A program made the translations under genes and the position numbers. A stretch of 64,000 nt of DNA from an uncultured Hellea sp. (GTDB lineage Bacteria > Pseudomonadota > Alphaproteobacteria > Caulobacterales > Maricaulaceae): NCBI GenBank assembly GCA_938007935.1, contig CALLMD010000024.1, positions 1-64,000 on the forward strand, read 5' to 3'. Shown here piece by piece: positions 52,710-61,426 of the stretch; the first letter of the stretch is position 1; each line of letters opens with the position of its first letter. The notes below the pieces were generated by a model. It was not told the DNA's origin. It was given only the letters and a program-made list of their open reading frames with translations, and ran no database searches.

Positions 52710-53495
52710 CTAAGTCAGCTCTAATAGCTTCTGACGCAGTTCTAATAAATCTCTCCACGCCTCTTTTTTTAATGCTGGTTGCTTTAACAGTAAAGCTGGA
52801 TGGTAAATTGGTAAGGCTGGGATAGTGTTATCACCAATAGAAATTGTCTGCCATTGGCCTCTATTTTTCATCACCCCTGTAAGGTTTGTCAAAGCCGATA
52901 AAGACACGTTGCCAAGCAAGACAATAAATTTAGGCTCCACGAGTTCTATGTGCCGTAAAATAAAGGGGAGGCATATTTCAACATCTTCAGGTTTGGGGTT
53001 TCTATTTTGCGGTTGCCGCCAATTCATGACGGTCGTCATATAGACGGATTGCTCGCTTAGTCCGATAGAGGCCATCATGCGGTCTAAAAGCTGGCCCTCG
53101 CGTCCCATAAAGGGTTTGCCTGCTATATCTCCCTCGCGGTTCGGGGCTTCACCAATAATCATAATATCGGCTTGTGGGTTACCGCGCGCAAAAACACTTT
53201 GGCGAGCATGGCTAGATAGAGACCCCGCCTCAAATGTTTCTATTGCTAATTTTAAATCAGACAGCGTTTTGGCCGCCGCTGCTATAGGGGCCCCATCAAG
53301 ACGCAGAGATGACTTTTCAGTTTTGTTTGCTGCGTTGCTTTTAGCTCTGGAGGGGACCGCTTTTGATAAGCTGTTTGATTGAGAATTCGCCGTTGTTGTG
53401 GATTGGGGTTTCGGTTTAGCGCTGGGCGCAATGGCGGGTACATCAACGCCTGCCGCGTCCCACCACTCTAAAACTGACTTTAAGGCCTTATCCAT
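52710..53495 (-). CDS. Family-4-like uracil-DNA glycosylase, mostly lacking Fe-S cysteines
   Basis: The 261-aa protein has a low-complexity N-terminal 70 residues. The UDG core contains IMIIGEAPNREGDIAGKPFM (115-131), GREGQLLDRM, IVLLGNVSLSALT and PIYHPALLL. Family 4 enzymes bind a 4Fe-4S cluster through four Cys; here only one Cys exists (VEICLPF, residue 175). The usual CxxC position reads SLSS and the usual KCR reads NWR. Repair of uracil in DNA is inferred. It overlaps the RimK-type gene by 8 bp. Confidence 0.82.
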   Translation of the reverse strand: MDKALKSVLEWWDAAGVDVPAIAPSAKPKPQSTTTANSQSNSLSKAVPSRAKSNAANKTEKSSLRLDGAPIAAAAKTLSDLKLAIETFEAGSLSSHARQSVFARGNPQADIMIIGEAPNREGDIAGKPFMGREGQLLDRMMASIGLSEQSVYMTTVMNWRQPQNRNPKPEDVEICLPFILRHIELVEPKFIVLLGNVSLSALTNLTGVMKNRGQWQTISIGDNTIPALPIYHPALLLKQPALKKEAWRDLLELRQKLLELT

Positions 53496-54378
53496 TTTCT
53501 CGTCTTAATAGCTGATCTTCTATATAACGAATGATTTTTGAAGCGATATCAACCTTTGTCGCCTTTTCAATGCCTTGAAGTCCAGGTGAGGAATTGACCT
53601 CTAAAAGCATTGGGCCTTGATGGCTTTGCAGGATATCAACGCCCGCGATGGGTAGGTTAAGAATAGCGGCGGCATTAATGGCCATGTCGCGTTCCTCCGG
53701 GCTTAGCTCAATATTTTCGCCTTTGCCGCCCGCATGGATATTTGCACGAAAGTCTCCTTTAGCTGCGGTGCGGCGCATCGCGGCAATGACTTTACCGCCG
53801 ACCACAAAACACCGCAAATCAGATCCATTGGATTCTTTGATAAATTCTTGAACAAGGAAGGGTTTACGTTTGCGAATATATTTCCCGATTTTCTTATGGG
53901 CTTTATCGACATCATTTATAAGGTACACAGCTTCGCCTTGGGTGCCCTTAAGTTTTTTCAAAATAAAGGGATAACCCCCAACGGCGCGAATGGCGGGATC
54001 AATATTGCTTACGCTTGCAAAGGCCATAGTTTTTGGGACTTGAATGCCGCCGCCAGCTAATACTTGTCCTGCCAGAAATTTATCACGGGAATGTAAAAGA
54101 CCAAAGGAAGATGTGGTGCAAAATATGTCGGCTTCTTCAAATGCTGTAATAAGGCATTGGCCAAAGCCGGATAAAGCAACGCCGATGCGCGGAATAACCG
54201 CGTCAGGTTTGGGGTGTAAGCCTGCTACATAGGCCGCGCTGTCGACATTAAGGCACTGTTCTAGTGAAGGTAGCGGATACACAATATGACCAATTTCTCG
54301 TCCTGCTTCCATAATCCTTCGATTGGAATAATTGGCAGGATCAGCCGTCAAAATAGCGATATTTAGTGTCTGTGATAT
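53488..54378 (-). CDS. RimK-type ATP-grasp ligase, unclear start
   Basis: The protein has the ATP-grasp core of RimK/glutamate ligases: SRDKFLAGQVLAGGGIQVPKT, PFILKKLKGTQGEAV, FLVQEFIKESNGSDLRCFV, PIAGVDILQSHQGPMLLEVN. It would add glutamate or a similar amino acid to a protein or small molecule. The first ATG/GTG/TTG in frame is TTG 54351 (T-A-D-P), but homologues extend several residues upstream (N-I-A-I-L). The frame is open back to TAA near 54440. An ATA at 54376-54378 lies 7 nt after AAAAGG and is used here. An out-of-frame ATG 54381-54383 suggests a possible indel instead. Confidence 0.75.
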   Translation of the reverse strand: MSQTLNIAILTADPANYSNRRIMEAGREIGHIVYPLPSLEQCLNVDSAAYVAGLHPKPDAVIPRIGVALSGFGQCLITAFEEADIFCTTSSFGLLHSRDKFLAGQVLAGGGIQVPKTMAFASVSNIDPAIRAVGGYPFILKKLKGTQGEAVYLINDVDKAHKKIGKYIRKRKPFLVQEFIKESNGSDLRCFVVGGKVIAAMRRTAAKGDFRANIHAGGKGENIELSPEERDMAINAAAILNLPIAGVDILQSHQGPMLLEVNSSPGLQGIEKATKVDIASKIIRYIEDQLLRRENG

Positions 54379-54480
54379 ATCATTGCCTTTTGAAAGGTGT
54401 GCGGCAAAGCGAATGCTTGTTTCACCGCATAAATATGTTTATTCACTAAGCAAATAGCAAAGGAAAAGCGAGTCCTACTC

Positions 54481-56220
54481 ATGAGTGAAAACAATAATTC
54501 TGCAGCTGCACGCGAGAGCATGGAATATGATGTTGTCATTGTCGGCGCTGGGCCAGCGGGTTTGTCTGCGGCTATTCGCCTAAAGCAATTAGGCGGTGAC
54601 GATATTAGCGTCGTTGTTCTTGAAAAAGGTTCTGAAGTTGGCGCGCATATCTTATCTGGCGCTGTATTAGATCCGAGCGGTTTGACCCGGCTTATACCCG
54701 ATTGGGAAGACAAAGGCGCGCCCGTTAAAACCAAGGTCACGTCTGACAAACTTCTCTTGCTTGGCGAAGCAGGAGCTCTCCGCGTGCCTAATTTCATCAT
54801 GCCAAAACTGATGCATAATCATGGCAATTACATTGTCTCTATGGCCAATACGTGCCGCTGGATGGCAGAACAAGCGGAAGGGCTCGGCGTAGAAGTTTTC
54901 CCAGGCATGGCCTGTTCCGAGCTTGTTTATCGTGAGGATGGAAGTGTTAAAGGCGTCGTCGCGGGTGAATTTGGTATTTCAAAAGATGGCTCCAAAGGCG
55001 AAGGCTATGAACCCGGTATGGAATTACACGGTAAATATGTCTTTCTCTCTGAAGGCGCGCGCGGGTCATTATCCAAAATAGCCATTGCTAAATATGATTT
55101 GGACGCGGGCAAAGAGCCGCAAAAATTCGGCCTTGGCATGAAAGAGATTTGGGACGTTAAGCCCGAAAACCATGAAGAAGGCGCTGTTGTCCATACGGCG
55201 GGTTGGCCCCTTGGCTGGAAAAATGGCGGCGGCTCATTTTTATACCACGCTGAAAACAATCAAGTCTTTCTCGGCTATATTGTCGATTTGAATTATAAAA
55301 ACCCCAACATCTTTCCCTATGCAGAATTTCAGCGTTGGAAGCATCATCCCGATATTGCAAAAGTCTTGGATGGCGGGAAACGCGTGGCTTATGGCGCGCG
55401 TGTTGTCACCAAGGGCGGCGCGCAATCTATCCCGAAAGTTTCTTTCCCCGGCGGCGCTTTGCTTGGATGCTCGGCAGGCCTTGTGAATTTGCCGCGTATT
55501 AAAGGAAACCATAACGCCATGCATTCAGGTATCGAAGCCGCCGAGGCGGCCTATGCGGCCCTAAAAGAAGGCCGCTCGGCGGATGAATTACATGGCTATG
55601 ATGCCGCTCTACTGGGCGGACCTGTCGGAAAAGATCTCGCGACCGTGCGCAATGTGGCCCCGCTTAATGCGCGTTTTGGACCTTTAATGGGCGGTATGCT
55701 TCTGGGCGGTATGGATATGTGGTTTGCGACTCTGACGAAGTTTCACATCGCTGGTTTTGCCATGAATTTTGTTGGAAATATAAAATCAATTTTCTCCAAA
55801 ACAAAATCCATGACCATGACGTTACCGCATGGCAAAGATGATGCTCAGTCCACTCAAGATGCGAGTAAATTTAAACCCATCGAATATCCTAAACCAGACG
55901 GCGTACTGTCTTTTGACCGTCTGACTAATGTGTCCTTTTCGGCTACTAACCACGGCGAGGAACAGCCTAGCCATTTAAAGCTGCTCGATAAGACGGTTCC
56001 GATTAATATTAATCTGCCGAAATTTGATGAACCTGCGCAGCGTTATTGCCCAGCTGGTGTTTATGAGGTTTTGCGTGATGATGATGGGTCAAATCCAAGG
56101 TTTCAAGTTAATGCGCAAAATTGTGTTCACTGTAAAACCTGCGATATCAAAGACCCCAGCAAAAACATTGTCTGGACTGTACCTGAAGGTGGCGGTGGCC
56201 CTAACTATCCGAATATGTAA
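54481..56220 (+). CDS. Electron transfer flavoprotein-ubiquinone oxidoreductase
   Basis: ETF-QO feeds electrons from ETF into the quinone pool, for beta-oxidation and amino acid catabolism. The 579-aa protein has the FAD fold VVIVGAGPAGLSAAIRL, the quinone-binding region (GGMDMWFATLTKFHIAGFAM), and a C-terminal ferredoxin site (CPAGVYEV ... NAQNCVHCKTCDIKDPSKN, four Cys) for a 4Fe-4S cluster. It starts 102 bp after the RimK start in a divergent gap. Confidence 0.95.
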   Translation: MSENNNSAAARESMEYDVVIVGAGPAGLSAAIRLKQLGGDDISVVVLEKGSEVGAHILSGAVLDPSGLTRLIPDWEDKGAPVKTKVTSDKLLLLGEAGALRVPNFIMPKLMHNHGNYIVSMANTCRWMAEQAEGLGVEVFPGMACSELVYREDGSVKGVVAGEFGISKDGSKGEGYEPGMELHGKYVFLSEGARGSLSKIAIAKYDLDAGKEPQKFGLGMKEIWDVKPENHEEGAVVHTAGWPLGWKNGGGSFLYHAENNQVFLGYIVDLNYKNPNIFPYAEFQRWKHHPDIAKVLDGGKRVAYGARVVTKGGAQSIPKVSFPGGALLGCSAGLVNLPRIKGNHNAMHSGIEAAEAAYAALKEGRSADELHGYDAALLGGPVGKDLATVRNVAPLNARFGPLMGGMLLGGMDMWFATLTKFHIAGFAMNFVGNIKSIFSKTKSMTMTLPHGKDDAQSTQDASKFKPIEYPKPDGVLSFDRLTNVSFSATNHGEEQPSHLKLLDKTVPININLPKFDEPAQRYCPAGVYEVLRDDDGSNPRFQVNAQNCVHCKTCDIKDPSKNIVWTVPEGGGGPNYPNM

Positions 56221-56259
56221 TACATCCCTTCAAACAACAATTCGGTTAAAGAGATTAGA

Positions 56260-57975
56260 ATGAAATTACGTCATTATATGACAGCTTGCGCGGCTTTGTT
56301 GCTGGCATCCTGTCAGACCTCTTGTCAGACTACGACGACAACGACGCAGGTTGTTAATGACAGGCCAGAAGATGGGAAGCTCTTTGGTGATTATTTAGCA
56401 GGGAGCTATGCAAATTATATTGATAAGGCAGATGCGCGCTCCGAGTATTATAGCCGCGCTTTTGCCCGCGCAAATGATGATATCCCTTTGGGTCGCCGCG
56501 CCCTGACATCTGCGTTAACTGCGGGTGATTTAGATCTTACACATAAAACAGCGGCTGACATTCATAGCCAGGATAAAAGAGAGCCCATGGCGCTGGCGAT
56601 TTTAGGCACAAAAGCCTTTGAGCAAGGCCGGCACAATCAAGCGCAAAATCTCCTTACGCTTGATACGGGCGACCTGACCATGGGCATCCTAATGGGGATC
56701 GTCAAAGGCTGGAGCCAAGCGTCAGAAGGTGATTTAGAAGACGCGAAAAAGACATTTGAAGAAATCGGAGGTGGACCATATTTCGATGCCTTGGCAACGC
56801 TTCAAATCGCCAAGGCTGAGGCCATAGCTGGAAATGTGGAGGCGGCTAGAAAGGCGTTTGAAACCGCCGAAGAAACGGGTGAGTCCCCGATTGAAACGCG
56901 TCTGGCCAAAGCGCGGTTCCTTCATAGCATTGGCGAGAATGATCTTGCGTTAAAAGAATTGGAAGCCTTTTCCAAAGAAAATGGCGGGTTTGAGACAGGG
57001 CCTGTTCGTAATTTTATCGAGTCGCTTAAGTCTGGTAGCTCCATTGAAGGTCTATTAACGCATAAGCAAGAAGCCGCGCGGGCGCTGACAGAATCGGCTT
57101 CTGGCTTCTTTTTAGCGAACCGTGCCCGCGATGCTGCGGAGGTTTTTTATCGTTTGGCGCTGACGCTGGACCCTGACCATGATAAGGCCGCCTATTGGCT
57201 TGGCTTTGTTCTTGAGAGGACAGACCGAGAGGATGAAGCGATGGAAATATATGAAAGCGTTAAACCGAATTCAGATTACATCGTGTCAACAAAATTATCA
57301 CAGGCCAATATATGGTTTTCACGTGACAAAGATGATGAGGCTTTAAAAGTCTTAGAGGCAGTGAATAAAAACCATCCCTCATTTGTCACGCGCGAAGCTT
57401 TGGGCCGCGCGCGCCTTATTCGTGAAAATTATGCCGAGGCCCTTCCGATTTATGACGAGCTTGTAAAATCCATGAGCGAGGAAGAGCTAAAAGCTGATAC
57501 GCAGCCGCTCTATTTTCGCGGCATTTGTTATGAGCGTGAAAAACAATGGCCCAGTGCAGAGGCTGATTTCAAGCGCGTGCTCGAAATTAATCCCGATGAT
57601 GCAGATGCCCTGAACTATCTTGGCTATACATGGGTGGACCGGGGTGAAAATCTAACCGAGGCTTTTGCCATGATTAATAAGGCGCTTAAGCTTGACCCTA
57701 ATAGCGGCGCTATCACGGATAGTTTGGGCTGGGCGCATTACAAGCTTGGCCAATATAGCGAAGCGAAAAATAAACTCGAAGACGCCGTCGTCTTATCACC
57801 AAGCTCGGCAACGATTATTGATCATCTTGGAGATGTTTATTGGAAACTTGGCCGCTATCGTGAGGCGGGGTATCAATGGCAACGCGCGTTGGAATTTGAT
57901 CCGACAGATGAGGAACGCGCCGCTATTCGCATGAAATTAAAGGGCGGGTTAGAGGCCGTGAAGGCGCTGCCATAG
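56260..57975 (+). CDS. TPR-repeat lipoprotein
   Basis: The 571-aa protein has a lipoprotein-like signal (LLLASCQTSC) and about ten TPR-like helical pairs. Clear ones are DPDHDKAAYWLGFVLERTDR, EINPDDADALNYLGYTWVDR, DPNSGAITDSLGWAHYKLGQ and SPSSATIIDHLGDVYWKLGR. It resembles the TPR lipoproteins often placed next to ispE in alphaproteobacteria. Its TAG stop overlaps the proposed ATA start of ispE (ATAG). Confidence 0.9.
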   Translation: MKLRHYMTACAALLLASCQTSCQTTTTTTQVVNDRPEDGKLFGDYLAGSYANYIDKADARSEYYSRAFARANDDIPLGRRALTSALTAGDLDLTHKTAADIHSQDKREPMALAILGTKAFEQGRHNQAQNLLTLDTGDLTMGILMGIVKGWSQASEGDLEDAKKTFEEIGGGPYFDALATLQIAKAEAIAGNVEAARKAFETAEETGESPIETRLAKARFLHSIGENDLALKELEAFSKENGGFETGPVRNFIESLKSGSSIEGLLTHKQEAARALTESASGFFLANRARDAAEVFYRLALTLDPDHDKAAYWLGFVLERTDREDEAMEIYESVKPNSDYIVSTKLSQANIWFSRDKDDEALKVLEAVNKNHPSFVTREALGRARLIRENYAEALPIYDELVKSMSEEELKADTQPLYFRGICYEREKQWPSAEADFKRVLEINPDDADALNYLGYTWVDRGENLTEAFAMINKALKLDPNSGAITDSLGWAHYKLGQYSEAKNKLEDAVVLSPSSATIIDHLGDVYWKLGRYREAGYQWQRALEFDPTDEERAAIRMKLKGGLEAVKALP

Positions 57976-58814
57976 CCGCGCCTAAAACCGAAACGGCGCG
58001 CGCAAAGATCAATTTAACTTTGCATGTTGGCCGCATCATCCAAGACCCCCATGATCCATTTTTTGGCTATCACCCCCTCGATAGTTTGGTGGTCTTTGCT
58101 GATATTGGTGATAGCCTAGAAATGCGCTCAGCGAAAACAACAACATTGTCGATTGGTGGGCCCTTTGGCGAAGGGTTAACGGTTGGCGGGGATAACCTCA
58201 TTTTAAGAGCGCTGAGCGCGGCCAGGTCCGGCCCGCAATCTATAGCGCTTGAAAAGAACCTTCCCGTTTCGGCGGGTATTGGCGGGGGCAGCGCCAATGC
58301 CGCCGCCATTTTGCGTATGTGCCATATAGATGATTTACATATGGCTGTAAGCTTAGGAGCAGACGTGCCTGTTTGTTTGAAATCCCAAACAGCCCATATG
58401 ACTGGTATTGGCGAAGATGTAACCTTACTGCCCGAAATGGGACAATTACAGGCTTTGCTGATAAATCCTCGCATTGCTGTCTCCACGGGAGCTATTTTTA
58501 AAGCTTTTGACGCGGGCCCAGATATTCGGGAAACGCCGCGCCCGATGAAAATGTCAGGGGATTTACTCGCCCGCGCTTTGGATGGCCGCAATGATTTAGA
58601 ACCTATTGCGACCGCGCAAGCGCCAATCATTGGCGAGGTTCTTAGAGCGCTTGCGTCACAAAATGGGTGTCAGCTGGCCCGTATGTCAGGCTCGGGCGCG
58701 ACATGTTTCGGGATTTTTGAAAATAACACATCGCGTAAACGCGCCGAAGCCGCAATCAAAACTCAGCACCCCAACTGGTGGTGTGTGGCAGCGCGTCTAG
58801 GTGAGGCTAATTAA
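57972..58814 (+). CDS. ispE: 4-diphosphocytidyl-2-C-methyl-D-erythritol kinase, unusual start
   Basis: IspE phosphorylates CDP-ME in the MEP isoprenoid pathway. The frame has ARAKINLTLHV (catalytic Lys), YHPLDSLVVFADIGD, the GHMP ATP loop VSAGIGGGSANAAAIL and RMSGSGATCFGIF. The first canonical start is TTG 58020, after the ARAKINL motif. Upstream the frame stays open to a TGA at 57909 with no ATG/GTG/TTG. ATA 57972 (giving IAAPKTETARAKINL) lies 7 nt after AAGG and overlaps the TPR stop. Length would be 280 aa, normal for the family. An upstream indel is the alternative. Confidence 0.8.
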   Translation: MAAPKTETARAKINLTLHVGRIIQDPHDPFFGYHPLDSLVVFADIGDSLEMRSAKTTTLSIGGPFGEGLTVGGDNLILRALSAARSGPQSIALEKNLPVSAGIGGGSANAAAILRMCHIDDLHMAVSLGADVPVCLKSQTAHMTGIGEDVTLLPEMGQLQALLINPRIAVSTGAIFKAFDAGPDIRETPRPMKMSGDLLARALDGRNDLEPIATAQAPIIGEVLRALASQNGCQLARMSGSGATCFGIFENNTSRKRAEAAIKTQHPNWWCVAARLGEAN

Positions 58815-59847
58815 TCCGGTCAATGACGAAATCAGCGAGATCCATCAGGGTTTCGCGCCAAGGGCTTTCAGGAAAAATAGATAAGGCGTCTCTGGCCTCT
58901 TTGGAAAATTGCCGCGCCATATCCATTGTTGCATCCAGCGCGCCAGCCTTGCGCAGTAAAGATACAGCCGTTTCCAAATCAACATCGGATTGTTTGTGAT
59001 CGACGATAACACGGTGCCAAAATTCTATTTCGGCAGCATTGTTATCTGCATTTGCTGCGGCCACGGCCCGAATAACAGGTAGTGTCATTTTGCCTTCGCG
59101 GAAATCATCACCGACTGATTTGCCAAGGGCGGACTCGAACCCCCCATAATCCAGCGCGTCATCAACAAGTTGAAAGGCAAGACCTAATTTTAAACCATAA
59201 TCACGCAAAGCGTTGCGTTCACCCTCGGAGCGCCCGGCAATAACAGGCGAAACTTCGGTGGCCGCTGCAAAAAGCGCTGCCGTTTTGGCTGAAATCACTT
59301 CCATATAGGCGGTCTCGGTCATGTTCACATCGCGCAGGGCAGCAAGTTGCTGTACTTCACCTTCGGCAATGACAGAGGAGGCGTTAGATAAAATTCCGAG
59401 CGCGTCCATTGAATTTGTTTCGACCATCAAATTAAAGGCGCGGGCAAAAAGGAAGTCGCCGACCAAGATAGAGGCGCTATTGCCCCAAATCAGATTAGCG
59501 GGTTTTTGTCCGCGGCGTAGCTCGCTTTCATCAACAACATCATCATGAAGAAGCGTGGCAGAATGTATAAATTCAACGGCCGCAGCGAGTTTATGATGGC
59601 TTGTACCCTCATAACCGCAGAGCCGTGCCGTTGCGATGGTCAAGAGCGGCCGCAGGCGTTTCCCGCCCGCCCCGACAAGATGCTGAGCAAGGTTAGGGAT
59701 CATTCCTACGGGGCTATCCATACGCTGTATAATCAAAGCGTCAACAGCGGCCATATCTTCCGCAGACATCATCCAAAGCCGCTCTGCCGGTGTTGGACCG
59801 GCAGATGCCGTATTGTCGTGTTTGATTTGTGCGGGTGCGTTCACCAT
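58807..59847 (-). CDS. Polyprenyl diphosphate synthase
   Basis: The 346-aa trans-prenyltransferase makes the C40-C50 chain for quinones. It has FARM and SARM motifs: LLHDDVVDESELRRG and LAFQLVDDALDYGG. GGKRLRPLLTIA and GNSASILVGDFLFARAF also fit. It overlaps the convergent ispE end by 8 bp; the two share the isoprenoid pathway. Confidence 0.94.
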   Translation of the reverse strand: MVNAPAQIKHDNTASAGPTPAERLWMMSAEDMAAVDALIIQRMDSPVGMIPNLAQHLVGAGGKRLRPLLTIATARLCGYEGTSHHKLAAAVEFIHSATLLHDDVVDESELRRGQKPANLIWGNSASILVGDFLFARAFNLMVETNSMDALGILSNASSVIAEGEVQQLAALRDVNMTETAYMEVISAKTAALFAAATEVSPVIAGRSEGERNALRDYGLKLGLAFQLVDDALDYGGFESALGKSVGDDFREGKMTLPVIRAVAAANADNNAAEIEFWHRVIVDHKQSDVDLETAVSLLRKAGALDATMDMARQFSKEARDALSIFPESPWRETLMDLADFVIDRIN

Positions 59848-59947
59848 ATAACCTTTATTGCTATCCTTAACTTAAGGACGCTTTTGCGGCGCGGCAAGAG
59901 ACAATGGCGTCGCAGATGGCTGTAACGGCAAAAATGGAGACCTAATT

Positions 59948-60171
59948 ATGATTTGTCTTATTCGAACCATGAATCCCGTGACCTTAAGCTATGCGCAGGC
60001 CATATTAAAAGACGCAGAAATTGAGAGTTTCCTCTTTGATATGCATAGTTCTGTTCTTGATGGCTCGACCATCACCGTGCGCCGCCGTCTTATGGTGATT
60101 GATGAAGATGCCGAGGACGGGCGCGAGGTTTAGAAGCCGCCGGACTTGGCGATGAATTGATTACGTTTTAA
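59948..60171 (+). pseudogene. DUF2007 protein, frameshifted first copy
   Basis: The intact frame from ATG 59948 reads MICLIRTMNPVTLSYAQAIL and stops at TAG 60131-60133 after GREV. In another frame the missing end LEAAGLGDELITF follows to TAA 60171. One added T within the TTT of GTTTAG restores an alignment with the downstream copy (EDARQAFIDAGLSEEI). So this is a DUF2007 gene with a single-base deletion, real or a sequencing error in a homopolymer. Function of DUF2007 unknown (often signal-transduction related). Confidence 0.75.
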
Positions 60172-60207
60172 CCTTTCTCTTAGCCGTGTTTAAGCTAAGA
60201 TGCCGCC

Positions 60208-60432
60208 GTGATTGCGATCTTGAAAACGGTAAACCCGGCTACGCTTAATTTTGCGCAGGCTGTATTAAAAGAGGCGGATATACCATTTTTTTTGATGGAT
60301 CAAAATGTAAGCATCATTGACGGCTCTATTGGGATTATCCCGCGCCGCCTCATGGTAGTCGATGAGGACTATGAAGATGCGCGTCAGGCTTTCATTGATG
60401 CGGGTTTAAGTGAGGAAATACATAAACCGTAA
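60208..60432 (+). CDS. DUF2007 protein, intact second copy
   Basis: The 74-aa protein from GTG 60208 has the full DUF2007 pattern: AQAVLKEADIPFFLMDQN, IDGSIGIIPRRLMVVDED and DARQAFIDAGLSE. It is a tandem paralogue of the preceding gene. DUF2007 genes are often beside polyprenyl synthase and glyQ in alphaproteobacteria. The ribosome-binding site is weak. Confidence 0.8.
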   Translation: MIAILKTVNPATLNFAQAVLKEADIPFFLMDQNVSIIDGSIGIIPRRLMVVDEDYEDARQAFIDAGLSEEIHKP

Positions 60433-60505
60433 GACATAGACCTTAAGACTTGAAATTTAAGCGGTTCTGACTAGGTTCGCGCCAAATGTAACAGGGCCAC
60501 CACTA

Positions 60506-61426
60506 ATGGCAAAGACATCGGATAAATTCCTCTCCTTTCAAGGACTCATCCTCACGCTTCAAAATTATTGGGCGGAGCAGGGCTGTGTCATCTTGCAACC
60601 CTTCGATACAGAGGTCGGGGCGGGTACGCTTCATCCCGCAACTGTGCTGCGCTCTTTGGGACCAAAGCCGTGGAATGTGGCCTATGTTCAGCCCTCGCGC
60701 CGGCCCGCTGATGGGCGCTACGGCGAGAACCCGAACCGCTTGCAGCATTATTATCAGTTTCAAGTCATCATGAAGCCCAATCCGCCCAACTACCAAGAGC
60801 TATATCTTGGCTCCCTTGAGGCTATCGGCATTGATATGGACTTGCATGATATTCGCTTTGTCGAAGATGATTGGGAAAACCCCACCGTTGGCGCTTGGGG
60901 GCTAGGCTGGGAAGTCTGGTGTGACGGTATGGAGGTTTCGCAATATACCTATTTCCAACAGGTAGGCGGGCTAGACCTGGACCTTGTGTCAGGTGAGCTG
61001 ACTTACGGGCTCGAACGCCTCGCCATGTATGTGCAAAATGTGGATAATGTATATGACCTTGTCTTTACGGAAGCGAACGCCGCTAACGGCACGCCCGAAG
61101 TGCTTTACGGGGATGTCTTCCACCAAAATGAAGTCCAGCAATCGAGCTATAATTTCGAACATGCAGATACAGATAAAATTTTGGAAAAATTCAAATATGC
61201 TGAGGCCGAATGTAATCACCTCTTAGGTCTTGAAACTCCGCTCCCGCTCCCCGCCTATGAACATGCACTCAAAGCCTCGCATCTGTTTAATTTGCTCGAT
61301 GCACGCGGCGTGGTGTCCCCAACCCAACGGCAGGAATATATCAAGCGTGTGCGCGATCTCGCCAAGGGATGCGCCGAAGCCCATGTTGCCAGTGAGAAGG
61401 CGGTAACGAACCGCGCGTGGCAATAA
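60506..61426 (+). CDS. glyQ: Glycyl-tRNA synthetase alpha subunit
   Basis: The alpha subunit of the alpha2beta2 bacterial GlyRS carries the class II catalytic fold. The 306-aa protein begins [20 protein letters not shown] and has [54 protein letters not shown] and [14 protein letters not shown]. Its TAA overlaps the glyS ATG (TAATG), so the subunits are translationally coupled. Confidence 0.97.
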   Translation: MAKTSDKFLSFQGLILTLQNYWAEQGCVILQPFDTEVGAGTLHPATVLRSLGPKPWNVAYVQPSRRPADGRYGENPNRLQHYYQFQVIMKPNPPNYQELYLGSLEAIGIDMDLHDIRFVEDDWENPTVGAWGLGWEVWCDGMEVSQYTYFQQVGGLDLDLVSGELTYGLERLAMYVQNVDNVYDLVFTEANAANGTPEVLYGDVFHQNEVQQSSYNFEHADTDKILEKFKYAEAECNHLLGLETPLPLPAYEHALKASHLFNLLDARGVVSPTQRQEYIKRVRDLAKGCAEAHVASEKAVTNRAWQ

